Positions 1 to 10,872 of a stretch of 64,000 nt of DNA are shown one piece after another; the stretch's first letter is position 1, and the number at the start of each line of letters is the position of its first letter. The notes under the pieces are model-generated. The model had not been told where the DNA came from and ran no database searches. It saw nothing but the letters and a program-made list of their open reading frames with translations. Source of the DNA: Morella rubra. Lineage: Eukaryota > Streptophyta > Magnoliopsida > Fagales > Myricaceae. Position numbers and translations under genes: made by a program. The DNA lies in NCBI GenBank assembly GCA_003952965.2, contig CM025849.1:9967290-10031289 (forward strand), given 5' to 3'.

Positions 1-599
1 AAACTTTAAAACTCTCAAATAGTAGAGATGAATTTATCACTTGACTAAAAAATAGAGAATAGTAAGAAAACCTGAAACGAAATAAAAATTTAAACAAATA
101 GAAGAATTAGAAGGATCGAAACTTTTGAGGTGTTACCTAAAAAAAGAAAAAGAAAAAAAAAACCTTTACATGGGGCGTTACTCAAAATGCCTATCGTGTC
201 GTCGATGATCGTTGTACTTAACTTCAACGAGTAATATAATATGCAATTTAACCACAGCGAATTAACGTTTCGGAGGCGATAATAGGCCGCCCTCAAAACT
301 CACAGGTCACTTCAAAATATTTTCTGGCAAGGAGCTACCAGCCGTGGCGTTACCATAGATTCAACTACAGCAATTGGTGTATTTTTCGCATTACTGCCGA
401 AGAGAATAAGTTAGGGCTCTGGATATATGTCGGGTTCACTCGCTCAGCATTGCCACCGACTTAATCATCGACGCTCATCGTTGAGAATCTTCGGCTCGTT
501 ACACGACTCCGTCACTCCTTCCCGCACCTAGACATTTCCGGGTTTGACCTGCGAGCACAGAGCGTCGGATACAGCTCCATAATTTTTCCGGTAGAAAAA
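1..599. other. Upstream region and probable 5'UTR of ENY2
   Basis: No convincing gene is visible. Roughly the first 300 bases are AT-rich. The part from about 330 to 599 is more balanced in composition, has no long ORF, and runs straight into the AT of the inferred split ENY2 start codon at 600-601. It is therefore probably the ENY2 promoter plus 5'UTR. No clear TATA box was identified. Confidence 0.5.
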
Positions 600-2800
600 A
601 TGTAAGTTTGTATTGGTCATTAATTGAATTAGCAACTTTTTAGGAGCCGTTCTGAATTTTCCTTTCAATCTTGCTCAACATCCTATGATATGCTAATCCT
701 GGGTGCAAAAGGAGGACTTCGATTAATCGCCCGCCGACACCTGATACGGAGGACGATCAAGAACATCAGCCCTCTCTTCAAGAAATCATCAATATCAAGG
801 TCCTCTCTCCTTCTCTTTCTGTATTTGCACTTTTATTGTGAATTTTATGGTTCTTCTTACAATTTGATGTATCAGTAAGATTTTATTTTTTGTTTCTTAT
901 TCTACTCCTGTGTCAAAAATTAAATCTCAGCAAGTGTACTGGGCTAGTTTCTTTCTTGTTGTTTTCGGACATTGTTTGAGCGATCTGTGTGAACTCTAAC
1001 GCGTTCAGCTGATCGAGAGCGGCGAAAAAGAGCGATTAAAGGAGCTTTTGAGGGAGAGGTTGATAGAATGTGGTTGGAGGGACGAAATGAAAGCTCTTTG
1101 CAGGTTCTACTTTTTCGCTCACATCATCATCATCGTCATTAATCTATTTTTATCGAAATGGTTCGTGTTTAGTTGTTTCGTCATTTTCCATCTCAAGATT
1201 ATGTTAATTTCGTCAATTCATTGTACTCAAGTAGAGTAACATGAGAAATCTAAAGGATTGTGATTGTATGAATTATGAGGTTTCGTTTGTTTTCCGATGT
1301 TTGTTTGCCTTTATATTCCTCTGTTGTTTCATTTTGGTACATGTAATGGAAACGGTGGATCTGATCATGTAGCAAAGCACACCCTTTTGGTTATCGATTT
1401 GAGTTGGGGTTAGGCCCCATTTCGCCTTTTGCTTGCTTCGGTGTACTTCTTGTTAATTATTGGTCTCCTAACATGACCTGTGTTGTTGTGCAACAACATT
1501 CCACTGCACTTGCTCGCTCTGTGTATGTTTATAAGAACAACATGTTTGTAATTTTCTTTGCACAGGGCCTTTGCTAGGAAGAAGGGAAGAAATAATGTAA
1601 CCGTGGATGACCTTGTACAAGTTATTACTCCTAAAGGAAGAGGTGGGTTCATTTCCTTTTTCTTTTTTTTTTCTCCTTAAAACTTTTCGTTCGGGTACTC
1701 GAATAAATTTCATCTAATACTATAACTCTGCAACTTCCCATCTACGATCAGCGGTTTAGAGAGCTTGGTCTTGATCTTTAAATGTTCACCTTTTGACCAA
1801 TATGTTAATTCTGGTTATGATTCTTGTAAATTAGATCCTTGTGTTATGGTGCCTGGCATTCAATACTTCTTGAGGGTTGGGATTCAATCTGGAAATAAAA
1901 TTTATCAAGTGAAAGATGGATGGCTTGTGGAGCAATGGGGTTCCAGAAACAGGCCACGAGGAGATTTTCAAGAATAAATTTGTAGGTTTTTAAGATTAAG
2001 CTTGAAATTGCCATTGAGGTTACTGTTTTTGTTGGTTTACAAATTAACCTAAATTCTATTATTTCTGGTAGAAGAAAATGAACTATTGGTCAGATAGGAT
2101 ACTCAGAGCCTTGTGGGAGCTCCTAGTCTGTCTCAGAGCTGATTATTGTAGACAGTTTGGACTCTGAAATTGTTCTTTTTAATTGTTACAACTTGTTGCC
2201 AAGGACCAGATTTCTTTTGAATATTGTGCTGGAGGTGGATGTACATTGCTGTGCTTTGGATATGCAAAAATGGGGTTAAAAAGCTCAGGGGGTTATACTC
2301 GGTTAGAAGGCTTCTTTGGCATGCAACCAATAGATGTAAATCAGAGCTGACAATGACTTTGTGCATTACATTATGACACCCTTCTGGGGTTAATATGGAC
2401 AGAACCCTGTATAATTGGCCACTGCGTCTCAAATAGGTTTTCTTCAACTGTTTGTATATTGGCAGTGAATATTTGAATGCTTCTAGTTTGTTCAGTATCT
2501 TTAATTTGCAAGAGCCCAAAGAAATTTCTGAAACTCAATTTAAGTTAATGAATCCATAGATTACGTTTCACTTGTTTTGGTCACTGTTTTTAGATTGATG
2601 CCTTTATATTCACCTTCCCATTCATGAACTTAGGCTACAACTGCATTGTTGTTGCTAAAACTGGTGTATTTACTGCTCATCGGCCTTGCAAATTATTATC
2701 GCCTGCGATGCTTGCTTTTCATGCAGCTTCTGTTCCGGATTCAGTGAAGGCTGAGCTGTTGCAGCGAATCAGGACTTTTATTGCATCAGCTTCTGTTTGA
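600..2800 (+). CDS. ENY2: ENY2/SUS1-like transcription and mRNA export factor
   Basis: This is a small all-helical subunit shared by the SAGA deubiquitinase module and the TREX-2 mRNA export complex, acting in the nucleus. Exons: 600-601 (AT), 712-799, 1009-1103, 1566-1642 and 2727-2800 (stop TGA). Total 336 nt, 111 aa, the usual family length. Seen directly: an N-terminal RPPTPD stretch, then [50 protein letters not shown] and a C-terminal [15 protein letters not shown], all characteristic of ENY2. All junctions are GT-AG and keep one frame. Exon 2 has no in-frame ATG after the TGA at 686-688. The only start found is AT at 600-601, directly before a GTAAGT donor, joined to G at 712, so an intron splits the initiator codon. 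TOM20 follows 1.7 kb downstream on the same strand. Confidence 0.93.
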
Positions 2801-4160
2801 TATAGTTACTCGATAGGAGGCTGCCCTTAGGTCTTAACCGATGTCTTCCCTGTGAAGTGGAGTTCCTCTGCTTTATTATCCCAAGTTTGTTTTGATGAAG
2901 TCTTATTCAGTAACTTTCTCACGAAGCAGAGGATCTGGTTTCTCCTGAGAATCGCAGGTTGCATCTATGATTGGAAACTGTTATATTCTACCCACATCAG
3001 GCCTAGCCGAAGAAATTTAGAATTTGCAAGTTATAGTCCTGAGACCCGACAGTTGAGAAACCTTTCTTCTCTTTTCTTCCTTGGCATCAACCTTTGGGCT
3101 TGAATGGACATTTGATTTTCTGTTTCCAGTTTTTGAATATCTGAATGAAGTGTTTTTGTTTTTCTTTTTGTTTGGGACATCGATTCGGTTGAATGGACTT
3201 TTAGCTTGGATCTGTCCTTAGTGGGCATTATAGGACCAATATTTCGTATGACTGTTTGTAAATGTTTCGCATTTAGATGTAACCATTATATGATATGGAA
3301 TATGATGAAAATTCGGTCTAATACGTTGCACTTAGTTATTTTGTGGCGTATTGTGGGGTTTTCCTCTTTATGATGTTCTGATAATTAAAAAAAAAAAAAA
3401 AATTGATTGGAAATTATAATTTTCTTTCTAAAATATTTCCTTTAAGGAAGGTTTTAGATACTTTTAGAATTTATCAAACTAAAATGCCTTCAAGTATTTA
3501 GTGATATAAATACGCTTTGCAACCTGACTATTAAGGTCTTAACAATTTGTACTCTAAATTATCTCTTTTGTCATGTTTTACTTATTGACTATTGATTTCA
3601 AACATTTATGATCAACTCTTTTTTGGGGAGAGACGTAAATTACTTTTTTAAGAAGTGAAATGATTATTTTATCAATAGAATAATATCACTGTCAAAGAAA
3701 TATGGGAGGTGAAATTGTAATTTCAAGTATCAAAAAATTATTTTTCATTTGAAGTAATGAAAGCTTTTAAGAGAGTATGTAAAGTGTTTAAAATTAATAA
3801 TTAGTGGATAAAATGTAACGAAATAGGTTGGGGTGCAAAGTGTCAAGATTCTTTAATTGAAAGGTGAAAAATTTTAATTGAAGGGTGAAAAATATATTGA
3901 TCCCATAGCTATTCTTTTATGTTTGGAATGGTTCCAAAAATTATATATATCCTTCACACAAAACCCAGAAAAAAAAAAAAGAGAGACTGTGTATTCTGTA
4001 GTTGGATTTTAAATCGTACCAAAACAAACGGAAAGAGAGATAAATTCTGTTCTAGTATTATACCAAATGACGAAAAAAATTATTCTCTTTACTTCCTAGG
4101 CAACACAACATTTTAATTCGAACAACATAAATTCCAAGTGTCTCTCCAACACCCGTTCAG
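2801..4160. other. ENY2 3' flank and AT-rich intergenic DNA
   Basis: The first 500 bases or so are probably ENY2 3'UTR. They have mixed composition and no conserved ORF. From about 3380 to 4130 the DNA is strongly AT-rich with A-runs, and I recognise no gene or element. Confidence 0.5.
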
Positions 4161-4168
4161 TTCAATGA

Positions 4169-4423
4169 AGCCCAATTGGCCTTTGTACGCTGGCAGTTCT
4201 TGGGTTGAAGTATGAATGTTCGGCTGGATTTGTTCAAAACTGTGGCCCATTGTCTATCAGTGACCTTTTCCGCGATCATAGCAGTATGCGTCCTCGTGGG
4301 GCCGTGTTCTTCCCGCGTGGCAGCAGCGAACAGCCTGTTCTGAAACGCGCGTCGCAGTTGCGACTATTATGGGAAGAAGTGACGTCAGTCGAGTGCCGTC
4401 AAAGTTATATTGTCAAACCCTAG
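4169..4423 (+). promoter_or_regulatory. TOM20 promoter: site II motifs, TGACGTCA, telo-box
   Basis: Upstream of the TOM20 ATG (4485) there are two site II-type motifs read on the minus strand, AGCCCA at 4169-4174 and GGCCCA at 4244-4249. A perfect TGACGTCA palindrome lies at 4380-4387 (bZIP-type site) and a telo-box AAACCCTAG at 4415-4423. Site II elements (TGGGCY) and telo-boxes are known together in plant promoters of mitochondrial and translation genes. The role here is inferred from motif and position only. Confidence 0.55.
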
Positions 4424-4484
4424 AAGGCTAGAACTAACTTAAGGGTTTTACACAGTCTGTTCTGAAACCCCTGACCCGTCCAAC

Positions 4485-4602
4485 ATGGAGTTTACGGAGG
4501 AGGAGTTCGATCGGTACCTGCTGGAGCACACTCGTCAAACTGCAGAATCTAACTACTCCCAGAACCCTCTTGACGCCGATGTTCGTATCTTCTCCTTCTC
4601 TC

Positions 4603-4644
<42 letters not shown>

Positions 4645-7600
4645 CAATCCGAGTGTTTTGTTCATCATTTTTGGCGTTCATTCCACACGCATTAAGTATG
4701 TGCTATTGTGCAGACATAAATACAGAGTGTGTTGTTTCTCTATTGGACCGGTTAAACTGTTTGTTGGGTTTAATTCAGATTTTACGTGTTATGAACCTTG
4801 TGAGATGTGTGAATATTAGCTTGTTGCACCAGCTGCGTCACGGTGGTGGTGGTTGTTAGTTTTAGTTTTTGAGATGCGAGATATGATGTTTGTTTGGCCT
4901 CGCGAATTTCTCTGCAGAATCTGACGAAGTGGGGAGGATCGTTGCTTGAATTATCCCGTTTTCAAAAAGAGGACGATTCGAAGAAGATGATTAGCGGTAT
5001 TGAACACTCATGATTGAATAGGAACATCTGTTGCAGACAAATTTTGACCATTATATTTGATAGACTTGAAATTTGAACTTCATAGCTGCCATTTCGAAGT
5101 TGGATGAGGCTTTGCTTATCAATCCGGCGAAGCATGATGCTCTATGGTGCCTGGGAAATGCCCACACTGCTTATGGATTTCTGACTCCTGATCTTGATGA
5201 CGCAAAGGGTTCCTTCGATAAGGCACATGACTGTTTTCAAAAAGCAGTAGATGAGGTACGGTACTAAGTATTAAACGTTTTAAATATTTGATTTTTGACA
5301 TACTAGAATCTCATTGAAGCTTGGTGTCTGTTATATTGTTTTTCTAGGATCCAGCAAACGAGCTCTATCGCAAGTCCTTAGAAGTTACAGCTAAGGTAAT
5401 TTTGAAGTTCTAACTTTAATTCCTTTGAACCTTGGTGTCTGTTATACTGGATTTTAATATGGTTACTTGCATTTTACGAATATTGCCTGCAAAAAAGAGG
5501 ATATTTTAGTTTTGTGATGCTCTATCATGTTTGTTGTTTTTGGTGAGGTGGGTCGAGACCTGCATCCTAGGGGTGGGGTGAGATTGCAAAAAGATCTTCA
5601 AATCACATGTAATCTTTTACTGTAGACTCATTGAATTACATGGAGAAAGGAGTTGGAATGTAATTAAGCAGGTCAGAGAAGCCTGAACTATGTTGGGCTG
5701 GAGTTGTGGGATTGATTTGGGTGGGCATAAGTGGATGAAGTGGGATTTTGCGTTGCAACATTGGACATGAGGTGCATTTATTTGATGGTGTATCTCGGTT
5801 CAATGCTCAATAAGTTAATAATCTCCAGATTCAATACAATCAAGGTTTTTGCTCCAAGTTATAGCCTTATGCGTATTTACATCAGTAAGTATAGAGAGGA
5901 TTGATTCCTGATTCAGGCTTTTCACTAGGACTAGTTTGACAGCTTTTATGTTGCTAATTCGATTGTTAATTTACTGTTTCTTTCTAGGCACCAGAATTGC
6001 ACATGGAGCTCCAAAGGAGCATGCTTGGTCAACAAACTCTGGGTGGGGGAGTTTCTGCTTCCAATGAAAAGGTTCGATCATCAAGTTATTAGTTCTGTAT
6101 TTTCATTTTTACATGTAGCATTTAAATGACTAGCAATTTATGTAAGAGGCTTCCATAAGCTAGCGCAAAGAACTTTGACTTTAGTTGAATTTGTGGAGAT
6201 TCTGCCAAGGGGTGCAATTAAGTGTAGTTAAACTTCAGCGATTAACAAGTTCTGACCGCTATCTTCTATCTTTTTACTTCAAATTCTTAAATAATGTAGC
6301 ATTTACCCTAACTTGTGAATGTGACGATAGGTTCTTGTTTTGAGATTTGATGACTATATCTGAGTATCAAGCCCCACTGTATTGTACGTGTAGTTTGGAC
6401 TAACACGTATAGGGGTGTTGCAATGCACCTTCAGTAACTATGTTTTCTTGTTGCTTACTAATTGTTGTCAACCCTGCTTCTGGATTCACAGAATATGATA
6501 CAGTTATAAATTTTCTCCTGGGTTACAAGAGAGCCAAAGATTCTTACAATTGGACCCTATATTGGTACACCACTCATGGAATATTTCACATTGAATTTTG
6601 TAATAGATCCTGATTGGATTTGTTGAGCTGGTTGTAATTGGGTTGGGTCTGACTTGGGCACCCCCTGTCTGAATTGGTTGGGCCAGTTTCATGAAATCAT
6701 CTTGGTTTCATTATGCGTTGGTTTAGCCATTGCTTGTTCTTATCTGTACTTCTTAGTCAGTTCTCATGCTTTGCTGCACAAGAATGAACAATGAGCCCCC
6801 TCTCATCTTTTCACCTACTGGCGATATCTCCATCTTCTAATCCCACAAATATGATCCTGCAGAATTAGATAATAAAAAAGCAATGAAGACCGGGTTTGAT
6901 CTGATTTGCCTGTGCGATTTTGTTGGATTTGCGTGGTTGGCAAATTTTGAAATGCAAAATCCTTGCCTGAAAGGTTCTTTTTTATACCAGTTGGATTATA
7001 TCTAAATTCAGTTGTGGCCTGAATGGGGAGGACATGGAACTTCTCTTGTTTGGGCTAATGGCCTCTTATGTGTGCCTTACTTATTTGGATAGTACGTCTG
7101 ATCCATGGGCCTTTGTTGTTATCATAAGTTATTGTTATGTGGAGTATCGTTAGCCAGTACTTGCAGTCATTGATGTGTGTCACGTTGGAGCTAAAAAAGG
7201 GGGGGAAAGGGTGTTGGCCAGCTCTCTAAAGATCAGGATACAGGACACTGGCAATTTATGTAGATGAATGGATTTGTTATCTTATATGCTCACGTTCCAT
7301 GCTGACACACGTTTCAACTTGCTTCTGATTGTGGAAAGATGTTAGAAGTAACTTAATATAGAAAATATTCTTGTAAATAGAACCCAATGCACTTGTTTTA
7401 TGTACATCTGGTAGTGATTCAAGGTAAGCGTAAAAGGTTGATTTTCGAAATTTCTCTAGGCGGGCATGGTCACAGATATTGCTGTTGCATTCCCCCAATG
7501 TACCAGCCATTGGTGGCAGAAATAATCTAGCTTTTCTGTGAAGTTCTTTATAGGTGCAAAAATGCTTCATTTCGTTTCTGTTGGAACTTGCTGTTCACTT

Positions 7601-7735
7601 ATGCTATTTTTACAGAGTTCCAAGAAGAAGAATAGTGATCTCAAATACGACATATTTGGATGGGTTATCCTAGCCGTTGGAATTGTTGCATGGGTGGGAA
7701 TGGCGAAATCCCAGGTTACTCCGCCTCCAAGATAG
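4485..7735 (+). CDS. TOM20: Mitochondrial import receptor subunit TOM20 (plant type)
   Basis: This is an outer-membrane receptor of the TOM complex that recognises N-terminal presequences. Exons: 4485-4580, 4918-4996, 5086-5255, 5348-5395, 5988-6071 and 7616-7735. Total 597 nt, 198 aa, normal for plant TOM20. The start [18 protein letters not shown] is the first ATG and opens the conserved N-terminal helix. Two TPR-like units follow (about residues 30-125, including [20 protein letters not shown] and [16 protein letters not shown]). A Gly/Ser-rich linker and a lysine patch (SSKKKN, from residue 160) precede a single C-terminal hydrophobic segment (about residues 170-190) and a short PPPR tail. 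That is the tail-anchored layout unique to plants and the reverse of the animal and fungal protein. The last intron (6072-7615) is 1.5 kb. No frame damage is seen. Confidence 0.96.
4609..4639. repeat. (TC)n microsatellite in TOM20 intron 1
   Basis: About 15 uninterrupted TC units lie just inside the first intron of TOM20, 28 bases after the donor site. They add to the polypyrimidine content of the intron. Confidence 0.9.
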
Positions 7736-10675
7736 ATAGGCCTCTTTTATTTGGTCCATGTTCAGGGCAATTCGGTGGAAGTTTCAAATTTTGTTGATTT
7801 TTAGTAGTCTAAAGATGTCGTAATTGCAGTACGACGTGGTGTGCTACCACATGCTGATTTTGATTAATAATGTCTTTCCGTGGTTCGTTTTGCGTTCGTA
7901 GTTAGTTTTGTAACTTTGAGCCATTCCCCCCCCCATTAATCCACGTGGAGTGGTATGATTAGTGAGGGAAATTCTTGGCTTCCTAAAACCAGCAAATAAA
8001 GGAGAAAAAAAGGGTGTCACATGCGAGGAATTAAAGGAACCAAGAGCCGTTAGCTTATAAAGAGAGAGCAAAACATAAATGGAGACAAGACAAATATCGT
8101 TTTGAAAAACTTCTGACAATCCCTAAATCTTTAGCATCTAGGCATGCACGGGTGGGCATAGATTTAGGGCCTCATTGGACCTATTTTGGGAAAATTGTTC
8201 CAGAAAACATGTTTCAAGAATGAGAACAGAACTCAGACTTTGGGAAGATCCAAATCCTAAAACCTCGTTTGGTTGTATGTGCTTCTGTGTTCAATTTTTT
8301 TTTTCTCGATTTGAAAGAAAAACGATTTGTGCCACTTCTTATTGTAGCTCCATTGCTCTGCACCATCTGCTGTCGAAACCAGTAACTCCCACAGAAAACA
8401 AAAACTCTTGTCATCGCAATGCTCTGGCAAAGAAATCTTTTCTTGCCAGTAGCATTCAGATTCATTAGGGAACAAAAGATAAAAGTGCAGATCAAGACAA
8501 CAAACTCTCAAACCCTCTCTCTTAACTTTCTAAAAAGGCCATGTAGTCGATCCAACACCTCGCTGTTGCAGCCGACTTATCTGTGATAATCTTTCCATTA
8601 TTGCAGTCAACTTATCTGCCACTAGGAGGCTATCCGATTTGACCCCACATTCTGCATGATGCTACCAAAAGATACGATTTCAAATCCAAAATTGGGATTT
8701 AATTATCTCTCTGTCTGTATATAAGGTCATCGATGATGTCAATGGTTCCGAAGAACAGGTGTCTCGTGTAATGATCATGAAGCCTGATCTGACACCCTCT
8801 GTTTTGCTTCAATGCTGTAAAAAATGCGACCCCCGAAGACCCTGTCGAAATATTTCTAATTAGAGGCACTTTCCTCTAAATTAAGTCAAGCATCCAGTGT
8901 TTCCCTTCACCCCCTGTTTTCCCTTTTTGCTTGGTTACGAGTTATGCAGACAGAAGATGGTACAAGTTCAGATTGTTTCCCGTGGTAGTTGTGAGGATGC
9001 TGGAATCTGGATGGTATCTTTTATGACAGAACTTGAACCGATTTACTCAAGTCCCCAGGTTTTCTAGGCATATCTTCTTGCAAGTATTTATCCAGGATTA
9101 TCTCGTCTCGTCTTGGTTTTGAAGTGCAGCCGAGGATGGATTGTACGGCCGACACCCTGCCGAATTATACAACTGGTTCTCGGGGCCCAGGCTCATGTCG
9201 CTGCTTCAGGCCCACCACTTTCTCTTAATGGAATGCAGTGGTGGGTAAGGGGGCAAATTTGTGCTGGACACCCTGCTATTCGTGGAAAAGAAATCTCAGG
9301 TAGCAGACCAGTATAGTCACCAATACCTGGAATTTTATAATGCAAAGTGGTTAGTGTGTCATGTGCGGAGGCCTGCAAGTAATATGATAAAGTATCAAAA
9401 GTTATCAAAGCATTCCACTTTAGCTATCCTTTTCTTTCGAGTTGGGAAATCTCCTAGAAGGGTCTGGGTAGAGAAATGTTTTTTCCTGCTGGCCAAAGAC
9501 TACCTGCCTTTCTGCACTCTTTTTAAGTCTTCTTCGTCCCATTCCTGTTGGTGGAATCCCCGTTCATGGTCTTTGTCAAATATCTGTTTTTTTTTTTTGC
9601 CACCTTATAGGCCATTATCTTCTTCTTTGCTCCAATAGTCATTTGGCTCAGCCAACAACGTCCAACTTAGTGGTCTGTTTTATATTCCATGTACCAATGC
9701 TTTGCGCAAAGTTAGTCCCCGTGATCCTTAAATAAACTGGAAGTGTGGAGACTATGCCAGTGAAGAAGCATCCCACGCATTTCCTTTGCTTTTCTGGATA
9801 TGAATTCGAATATATATGTTGGACCACTGGTCCTTCGATAGTATAGGCCCCCACGAAATTGGACACTTTTCGGAAGAGGGCAATAGGGAAACGGTTGGTT
9901 GAATGCAATGTACTATTGGATTCTCAAAGTCCTCTCATTTTGTCTGAGCTGATCAGTTCTTGTTCCGGTTGGGGGAGAGGTGGCACTGGCAGACGTTGCT
10001 TCTGTTTAGAAATCTCAGAGAGTTTTTATTCGTTGATCTGATGGGAATATCTGGAGAGGTGTCTGCTAAAGATAACGAATTGTGTCTGTCAGAAACACCA
10101 GTGAGGTTTTTCATATATGTCAGAGCTCTGTGGGCGTTTCTTGTTGATGTTGGATTCCATCCTATCTGAAAATCTAACCACATTGAATGAAAATTGCAGA
10201 GCGAAAAAAATAATGTATCTGGGCACTGAGCATCACAATTCCGGCATGCCGACCTTTATGCCAATGTTGGCAGAAGAAGATCTATCTACAAATCTAGTCG
10301 GGTGTATAAAATATAGTGGATACAGGGAATGGAATAGAGTTAGTGCAGAATAGGGTGGATGGATTCGTGCACGATAGATATTTTATCAAGTGGGCTCAGC
10401 TTTAATTGCAGCCAGGGGTCCTATTAAAAATAGAAGATCTTTGCACAATTCTTTTTTTATTTATAAAGGAACTGTTATAACCGCGATGTATGGCTTCTCA
10501 AGAGTGAACCTACCAGCAAATTGCACGTGAATACATCACGATCCTCCGTACTACTGTGACTTGGAAATTTTGAATGAGCATTAATTACTGCGATCGTGTT
10601 AAGCAAACGTCGTTATAACATTGGCCACAAAAATAAATTAAATTATCATGCGATTTCACAACTATTTTCATCCAA
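7736..10675. other. Gene-poor interval after TOM20
   Basis: The first part is TOM20 3'UTR. Beyond that I find only short uncorrelated ORFs on both strands (for example 9261-9638) with no recognisable domain, codon bias or splice structure. No RNA gene is recognised. Degenerate transposon sequence is possible but I cannot support it. Confidence 0.5.
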
Positions 10676-10680
10676 CTCAG

Positions 10681-10867
10681 GGGCGTTTGTTTGCCTAATT
10701 TGTTGGGTTCAAAATTTTTACCATATCAAACACATTTACAAATCTTAATAAACTTCATATTTTTACACATATATTTTGCACTTTTCACAAATCTCAATAA
10801 ACTTCAACATTAAAAAATTTTCAAAATTTTAAAAATATTCTCCAAAATTTTGATAAACAAATGTCCT
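10681..10867. mobile_element. MITE-like element
   Basis: This is a roughly 187-bp AT-rich segment whose ends are imperfect inverted repeats. The left end is GGGCGTTTGTTTGCC; the right end in reverse complement is GGACATTTGTTTATC. The pentamer CTCAG flanks both sides (10676-10680 and 10868-10872) and could be a target duplication. The interior repeats AAATCTTAATAAACTTC-like units. It is non-coding and its superfamily cannot be assigned. Similar AT-rich sequences with a GTTTGT start recur near 57565. Confidence 0.4.
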
Positions 10868-10872
10868 CTCAG

